The notes under the pieces were generated by a model. It did not search any database and was not told the DNA's origin. It saw only the letters and a list, made by a program, of their open reading frames with translations. DNA of 17,113 bases from JBILVQ01 sp044370375 (GTDB lineage: Bacteria > Bacteroidota > Bacteroidia > UBA4408). The position numbers and the translations under genes are program-made. How positions within the stretch are numbered: position 1 is the first letter of the stretch; each line of letters begins with the position of its first letter. Positions 7,484 through 16,400 of this stretch are shown in pieces. The DNA lies in the NCBI GenBank assembly GCA_044370375.1, contig JBILVQ010000048.1, forward strand, positions 1 through 17,113, read 5' to 3'.

Positions 7484-10400
7484 ATGAAAAGGATACTTCT
7501 ACTTCTCCTGATGTTTGCCTTGAACATTCAGGTTCAGGCGCAAAATACTCTAGACAACCTGAGTTTGGGTGGGGCAACCCCTGCAGCTGTATCCTATAGC
7601 TTACGCCAGGCAAGTAGTTCTTATGCGGGGCCTGCCATCAGGGTGCGCAGAAGCAGCGATAATGCCGAACAGGATATTGGATTTTCGGCCGGGGAATTGG
7701 ACCAAACAGCCTTGCTGGCTTTCGTTGGCCTGGGCAATGGTTTTGTAACGGTATGGTATGACCAAAGTGGATTTGGTCGGAATGCTGCGCAAACCACACC
7801 GGCCAATCAACCCAGAATCGTTAATGCAGGTGTTGTAGAAACCCAAAATGGCAAACCTGCTATCTTCCTGAATGGTACTAATTCAGTGTTAAGACAAACT
7901 ACCTTGATTGTTAGCAATCCATACTCCATTAATGTGGTGGCGTCAAGGACGGCCTCAAACGGAGGATATCAGCGATTAATTAATTTTAGTGCCACCGGTG
8001 ATGCCTTTTGCTTTGTTGGGGCTTTCCAAGGAAACTATGCAACATTTACCGGCAATGGAGCTGCATGGAATGATGTTGCCGCTAATACACAAAATATTTC
8101 AATTGGAAATACCTCAAACATCCTTACTGCAACGGCCATAAACGGTGCCAATGGCTTATCCCCCTTTGTGAATAGTGTGGCCCAAAACAGAAAAACGGGA
8201 ACAACTTCTACTGCATCAGGGTTCTTAATTGGAGCAGCATATAATTCAACCAATGTATCACAATTGTGGACCGGTTACATTTCGGAATTTGAAGTTTTCC
8301 CATCTGCCTTAAGTTATGAAGAGCGTCAAAGTCTGGAATGTAATCAGGCTAGCTACTATACTGTAACCATTAGCCCACAGGCGGAACTTGTTATCAGAGG
8401 AACTGCAACCAGTGCTTCATGTTACAATGCAGAAGAAGTAGTAGTTTGGAAAAACAGTGATTTGGTTAATACTTCTGCAATAGGAAATAATTTAACCAAG
8501 TTTACAGCCAATGGAGCATGGAATGGAGGGGCATCTTCTCATAACACAGTAAGTGCAGAAGGTTATTTCAGATTTGTTGCCACAGAAACCAACAAAAACC
8601 GGATGGTTGGATTAAGCACTACGAATACAAACTCAGATTTCAGCTCCATACAATACGCCATCTATCTGCAAAACAATGGCAATGTCAGCGTTTATGAATC
8701 AGGGGCGAACAGAGGAGTATTAACCACCTTCTCGGGAGGAGAAGAATTTAAAATTTCGGTAGAAAACAATGTGGTTAAATACTACAAAAACAATAACCTT
8801 TTTTACATCAGTTCACTTAGTCCAACATTGCCATTGATCATTGATGTGTCCATCAACGAAATAAATGGTACGGTAACCAATGCCCGGGTTGGAAATTTTA
8901 ACACAGGAGCTTTTACTGCCAGTGTTATTTCACCAACCTTTTCATCCCCTATTTATCAATGGAAGCTGAATGGCACACCGGTTGGGGGAAACAGCAACAC
9001 TTATACCAACAACTCATTGGCTAATAACGATGTTATCACCTGCGAGGTGAATCCGAATTTAGCAGGTTGTTCGAGCACCCTTTTTATTTCCAATGCAATC
9101 ACCAATCAATATGACGCCAACCCTGCAGGATTAGATTTTGCAATTACGGCAACACCAAGTTCATTGGGTTGCGCGGTGGCAGAAGAGGCAGTACGTTGGA
9201 ATGGCAATAGTTTGGTGAATGTTAATGAAACTTCGGGTAACCTTAACAAAATTCAGAGCAATGGTGCATGGAATGGCGGAGCAGCCTCACTCAATACGGT
9301 TAGTAATGATGGCCACTTAGAATTTACAGCGGTTGAGACCAATAAAAACAGAATGATTGGTTTAAGCAACAGCAATGTCAATAGCGATTTTACAAGCATT
9401 CAGTATGCTATATATCTTCAAAATAACGCTACATACAATGTGTTCGAATCAGGCACCAACAGAGGTGGGTTTGGTGCTTTTTCGGGAGGAGACATTTTTA
9501 AAATTGCCGTTGAAGGCAATGTTGTAAAATATTACAGAAACGGCAGCTTGTTTTACCTGAGTGCGGTAAGCCCAACTCTTCCTATGTTGGTGGATGTTTC
9601 CATCAATGAAACCGGAGGAACTGTAAACAATGCCAAAGTTAGAAATTACAGTGGAGGAACCTTTACTGCAAGTGTTGGTGCAGGAGTTGTTAGTCCGGAT
9701 TACCAATGGTATTTAAACGGTGTTCCTGTTGGTACCAACAGCAACAGTTATTCAAATGGGGCATTAAACAATAATGATGTTATTTCTTGTGAACTAACCC
9801 CTAATATAAGTGGATGCAGCGGATTAACTTACCCCTCTAACAGCATCACCAATTTAGTAGTAAGTAATCCAACAGGAATCAACTTTTCAATTGCAGGAAC
9901 GGTTTCATCCATTGGCTGTTCGATAGGAGAAGAACAGGTTAGATGGAACGCTGCTAGTATTGCCAATTTGAATGAATCTGGAGGCAACCTTAGCAAAATT
10001 CAGAGCAACGGAGCATGGAACGGTGGTGCTGCCTCATTGAATACAGTAAGCAATGATGGTTTTCTTCAGTTTACAGCTACCGAGACTAACAAAAACAGAA
10101 TGATAGGTTTAAGCAACACAAATGTGAATAGTGATTACACCACCATTCAATACGCAATATATTTGGTTAATTCTAGCTTGCTTTTTGTTTATGAATCGGG
10201 AACTAGCCGTGGGAATTTCGGAAGCTTTTCCAGTGGTGATGTTTTCAAAATTGCGGTAGAAGGTGCAGTGGTTAAATACTACCGAAACGGAAGTGTTTTC
10301 TATATCAGCTCAATAGCACCCACTCTGCCACTTCTAGTTGATGTTTCCATTAATGAAACTGGTGGAACAGTAACTAACGCAATTGTTGCCAACTACAATG

Positions 10401-13400
10401 CAGGTACCTTTACTGCTTCTGTAAGTGGCGGAGTAGGCTCACCCGATTATCAATGGAAATTAAACGGTGCAAATGTTGGCACCAACTCCAACACATATAC
10501 CAATGGATCTTTGGCCAATAATGATGTTGTTACATGTGTGCTGACCCCAAACTTAAATGGATGTGGTGGTATTACTTATAACTCAAATAGTATTACCAAT
10601 CGCTTTGTAAGTTCACCAACAGGAATAAATTTTTCAATACAAGGGACACCAACTGTTAGCGGATGTGCTCTAGCCGAGGAAGAGGTTAGATGGGTACAAG
10701 CTAGCTTAACCAATGTAAATGCAACAGCAAATAGTCTGATAAAAATTCAGAATAACGGAGCCTGGGATGGAGGCGCTGCCTCTACCAATTCGGTTAGCAA
10801 TGACGGTTTTTTCCAATTCACCGCCACCGAAACCAACAAAGCAAGAATGGCAGGATTAAGCACGGTGAATACCAATTCAAACTTCAACACGATTCAATAT
10901 GCTGTATATTTATTAAACAATGGAACTTTCCAGGTTTATGAATCAGGCACCGGTCGTGGTTCTTTTGGAACCTATTTAACGGGTGATGTTTTCAAAATTA
11001 CCGTAGAAGCATCCGTAGTAAAATATTACAAAAACGGAACTATTTTCTACATCAGCAGTATTGCACCCACCCTTCCTTTAATCGTTGATGTTTCTATTAA
11101 CGAAACTGGAGGGACTATTACCAACGCCTTGGTAAGAAATTATAATACCGGTACCTTTACTGCAAGTGTTAGTGGAGGGGTTGTTTCACCGGATTATCAG
11201 TGGAAACTGAACGGTGCGAATGTAGGCACAAATTCAAATACTTATACCAATACAACCCTTAGTAATAATGATGTTATAACCTGTGTTTTAACTCCAAACA
11301 TAAGCGGTTGCGGTGGAATAACTTATCCCTCCAATGCCATCACCTATATAACAGTGCCTATTCCTAGCACTGTTGATTTTTACATTACAGGAACATCCGT
11401 AAGCTCTGCCTGTAAAACCGTAGAAGAGGTAGTAAGCTGGAAGGTTAGTTCCTTGACCAATGTAATTGCAAGCACTAACAATCTAAACAAAATTCAGAAC
11501 AACGGGGCCTGGGATGGAGGCGCTGCTTCATCGAACAGCGTTGGCAACAACGGATACTTTGAGTTTACGGCTACGGAAGTTAACCGCGCAAGAATGGCCG
11601 GATTAAGTACCACCAATGTTAACTCCAACTTTACAACAATTCAATACGCATGGTATTTAAGATCCGATGGCTTGTGCGAAGTATACGAATCAGGAACCAG
11701 CAGGGGCAACTTTGGCGCTTATGTTGGCGGTTCAGTATTCAAAGTTGCTGTTGAAAGCGGAACCGTAAAATATTATATAGATGATGTATTGAAATACACC
11801 AGTACAATTGCTCCTACCCTTCCCTTGTTAATTGATGTATCGATACGTGATATTGGAGGAACCATCAGCAATGCCCTGGTAAGCAACTACAATGTTGGAG
11901 ATTTTACAGCGGTTGCTATTAATGCAGGAGCAAGCCCAACCTATCAATGGCAACTAAATGGAATAAATGTTGGTACCAACTCAACAAGCTATACAAACTC
12001 TTCCTTAAATGACGGAGAAATAATCACTTGTATTCTAACCCCGGACATTGGCGGTTGTTCTACAACAGATATTACCTCCAATTCAATTACCAATTTCGCC
12101 ATTCCGGCTCCAACAGGAACCGAATTCTATATTCTTGGTACCGCAGCAAGCTCAGCCTGCAACAGCACCAACGAGGAAGTGCGTTGGAGAGCATCAAGCA
12201 TTGTCCTTAGTGTACCTTCAGGAAATAATCTTTCACGTTTGTCAACCGCAGGAGGTGCCTGGAATGGAGGCGCTGCTTCATGGAATACCGTTGCCAACAA
12301 CGGGTATTTCCAATTTACCGGCATTGAAACCAACACCTACCGTATGGCTGGATTAAGCAATACCAATCCTGATGCAAACTACACAACCATTCAATACGCC
12401 TGGTATTTAAGAAATGATGGAACCCTTGAAATTTATGAATCCGGTACTTCAAGAGGAGGCTTTGGTGCTTACACTGCCAATTCAATTTTCAAAATTGCTG
12501 TAGAAGCAGGTGTTGTGAAATATTATCATAACGGGGTATTAAGGTATACTAGTCTTATTGCTCCTACCCTGCCGCTATTGGTAGATGTCTCTATTTATAG
12601 CCCTTCTGGGACCATTAGCAATGCCCTTGTTTCAAATTTAAGTATTGGTGATTTTACGGCAGTGGCTACCAATGCCGGAGCTAGTCCATCTTATCAATGG
12701 TTATTGAATGGATCGAATGTAGGTACAAACAGCAACACATACAGCAATACCTTTCTGTCTAACGGAGATGTAGTAACCTGCCAATTAACTCCAGATCTTG
12801 GTGGTTGTTCAAGTACTACTTACTCATCAAATACAATAACCAATATTCAGGTAGCGTCACCAACCTCAGTAGAATTTGTGATTACTGGAACCGCCGCATC
12901 AACAGGCTGTAATATCGGCCGCGAGGAGGTAAGATGGCTAGTGGCCGACTTAGTGAATGTGACCGCCAGCAACAACAATTTGTTCAAAACACAATCGAAT
13001 GGTGCGTGGAATGGTGGTGCTGCATCACGCAATAGCATTTCAAACAATGGATCTTTTGAATTTACAGCCACCGAAACCAATTTGGCAAGAATGGCCGGTT
13101 TAAGTACCACCAATGTGAATTCCAATTATACTTCCATACAATATGCATGGTATTTAAGATCGGATGGCATTTGTGAAATTTACGAAACCGGAACCAGCAG
13201 AGGTGGCTTTGGTGCTTACACTAGCGGAAGTGTTTTTAAAGTAGCCATTGAAAATGGTATAATCAGGTATTACCTGAACGGAACCTTACGTTATACCTCC
13301 ACCATTCTTCCAACATTGCCAATGATAGCAGACGTATCAATTCGCGATATTGGGGGTACCATTACAAATGCCATTGTAACCAATTACAACACTGGAGTAT

Positions 13401-16400
13401 TCACTGCAACCGTTACAAATGCTGGTGCCGCTCCAACCTACCAGTGGAAATTAAATGGTGTTAATGTTGGAACCAATAGTAACAGTTATACCAACACCAC
13501 TCTTAGCAATGGAGACATAATTAGTTGTGATCTAACTCCCGACCTGACCGGTTGTGGTGCCACTATCATCCCATCCAATAACATCGTAAATAATGAGGTA
13601 AACCGTCCCATTGGCGTTGAATTTTACATCGTTGGAACAGCGGCTCCAAGCGGTTGTATCGTTTCTGCAGAAGAAGTTGTATGGAAAAACTCAGATCTGG
13701 TGAACGTATTATCTATTGGAAACAGTCTCAGAAAATTTCAATCAAACGGAGCTTGGAATGGAGGAGCAGCATCATTTAATACAGTTAGCAATAACGGGTA
13801 TTTAGAATTTACCGCAACAGAAACCAACACCTACAGGATGTGTGGATTAAGCACAAGTAATGTAGATGGAAATTATACCAGCATCCAATTTGCCTGGTAT
13901 TTAAGGAATGATGGAACACTTCAAATCTATGAATCAGGAACAGCTAGAGGAACCTTTGGTAGTTATGTGAGCGGTGATAAATTTAAAATTACCGTTGAAT
14001 CAAACGTTGTAAAATACTACAAAAACGGAACCCTCTCTTATATTAGTTTGGTTGCACCAACATTGCCACTGGTTGTAGATGCCTCTATTTATACCATTGA
14101 TGGTACCATTACCAATGCCATTACCGGCAATTACAATACGGGAACTTTTACCGCCACAGCGTCTGGTGCAGGAGCAAGTCCAACCTACCAATGGAAATTA
14201 AATGGTGCGAATGTTGGAAGTAATAGCAATACCTATGTGAATACAACGCTAACCAACAATGATATTATTTCTTGCGAACTAGGCGTTGATATTGTTGGTT
14301 GCAGCAGTGCCGACCCTGTAGTTTCCAATTATATTTCAAACAGCTTCAGCATCACCCAAACGCCCATTGAATTTTATGTAGAAGCAAGTTCCACTTCAGC
14401 AGCATGTAATACTGCAGAAGAAGAAGTGGTATGGAAAATATCAGATCTATCGAATGTAACCGCAAGCGGAAACGACTTGGTAAAAGTACAAAGCGGAGGT
14501 GCATGGAATGGTGGTGCAGGTTCATGGAACACTGTTAAAAATAATGGATTCCTTCAATTCACAGCCACCGAAACCAATACTGCAAGAATGGGTGGATTAA
14601 GCACAAGTAATCCCAACTCCAATTTCACCACTATTCAATATGCCTGGTACTTGAGAACGGATGGTACAGCCGAAATTTATGAATCAGGAAGCAGCAGAGG
14701 AAATTTTGGTGCCTACGGAGCAGGTGCTATTTTCAAAATTGCCGTTGAAAGTAATGTTGTAAAATACTATCTGAATGGCGTATTGAGGTATACAAGTACC
14801 ATTTCACCAACACTTCCCTTAATGGTAGATGTTTCCATCAACACTCTGGCCGGAACGATTAGCAACGCTATCATATCAAACTACTATTCAGGAACCTTTA
14901 CAGCAAACGCCACCAATGCAGGTGCTGCTCCTGATTATCAATGGAAATTAAATGGTATCAATGTTGGAACCAATAGCGCAACTTATTCAAATACTAGTTT
15001 GGTGGATAATGATGTGGTAACTTGTATTCTTACACCGGATGTAAGTGGTTGTTCAAGCCTTGGCAACCTGAGCTCCAATGCAGTTACCAACAAAAGCATT
15101 CCAACCTTGCAGGGAACAGAAATTTATGTTAGAGGAACTGCCACTTTAGGAACTTGCAACAATGTTGTTTCGGAGGAAGTGGTTTGGAGTGTTTCAGGAT
15201 TACAGAATGTAATTGCAAACGGGAATGATCTTCTGAAAAATGCCGCAAATGGAGCATGGAACGGAGGAGCCTTTTCCTACAATACTGTTAGCAACAATGG
15301 TTACCTAGAATTTACAGCAACAGAAACCAATTTATATAGAATGTGTGGTTTAAGTACAAGCAGCATTGATGGGAACTACACCACGATACAATATGCTTGG
15401 TATTTAAGAAATGATGGAACGGTGCAGGTTTATGAATCAGGAACAGCAAGAGGTACCTTTGGAGGATATTCTGCAGGAATGATATTCAAAATATCTGTTG
15501 AATCTAACATTGTAAAGTACTACAAAAACGGAGTATTGATGTACACCAGTCTGGTAGCTCCTACGCTCCCCTTAATTGTTGACGCATCACTATACAGTAT
15601 TAATGCAACCATTACGAATGCCATTGTGGTGAACAACAATACAGGCACCTTTACAGTGGTAGCAACAAATGTAGGAGCTTCTCCTACGTATCAATGGAAA
15701 GTTAACGGTGTAAATTCAGGAACAAACTCAACTACTTATGTAAATACCAATCTGCAATTGAATGATGTTGTTAGTTGTGAAGTAACCCCAGATGCTTCGG
15801 GTTGTAACACAGCTTCTTACCCATCCAATAATGTTACGGTAATCACCAGTGGAAATCCAGTTGTTGCCGGCATTACAGGTACAACCACTTTTTGTCTTGG
15901 AGCTACATCACAATTAGCGAATGTAACACCGGGAGGAACTTGGTCAAGCAGTAATGCTTCCGTTGCAACAGTGGATGCACTTGGACTTGTTACCTCCGTT
16001 AGCGCAGGGATTAGTTCCATCACCTATACTGTAACTAGTGGTTCCTGCAGTGCTGATGCGGTAACTACAGTAACTGTTGAGGACATTGTTCCAGTTGTAA
16101 GCATTCTTGAAAGTGCTAATAACATTTGCCAGGGAGCAAGTTCAACAATAACGGCAACAGCCAACAATATTGGTGGAGGCACCGTAAACTACGATTTTAA
16201 AGTAGATGGAGTGAGTGTACAGAGCTCAAATGCCAACACTTATGTATCTACCGGTTTTGCCAATGGTGAAGTTGTAACCTGTGAAATAACAATAGCCGGA
16301 GGAAGCTGTCTGAATACAACAACCGCATTGTCTAACAGCATCACAATGATTGTGAACAACAACGCTACCCCTACAGTTAGCATTAGCACACCAATCACCA

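Noticed and set aside
12028..12356. Forward-strand open frames of 60 and 102 aa in other phases inside the ten-unit array
   Set aside because: They lie entirely inside the conserved frame of the giant gene, have skewed composition and match nothing, so they are shadows.
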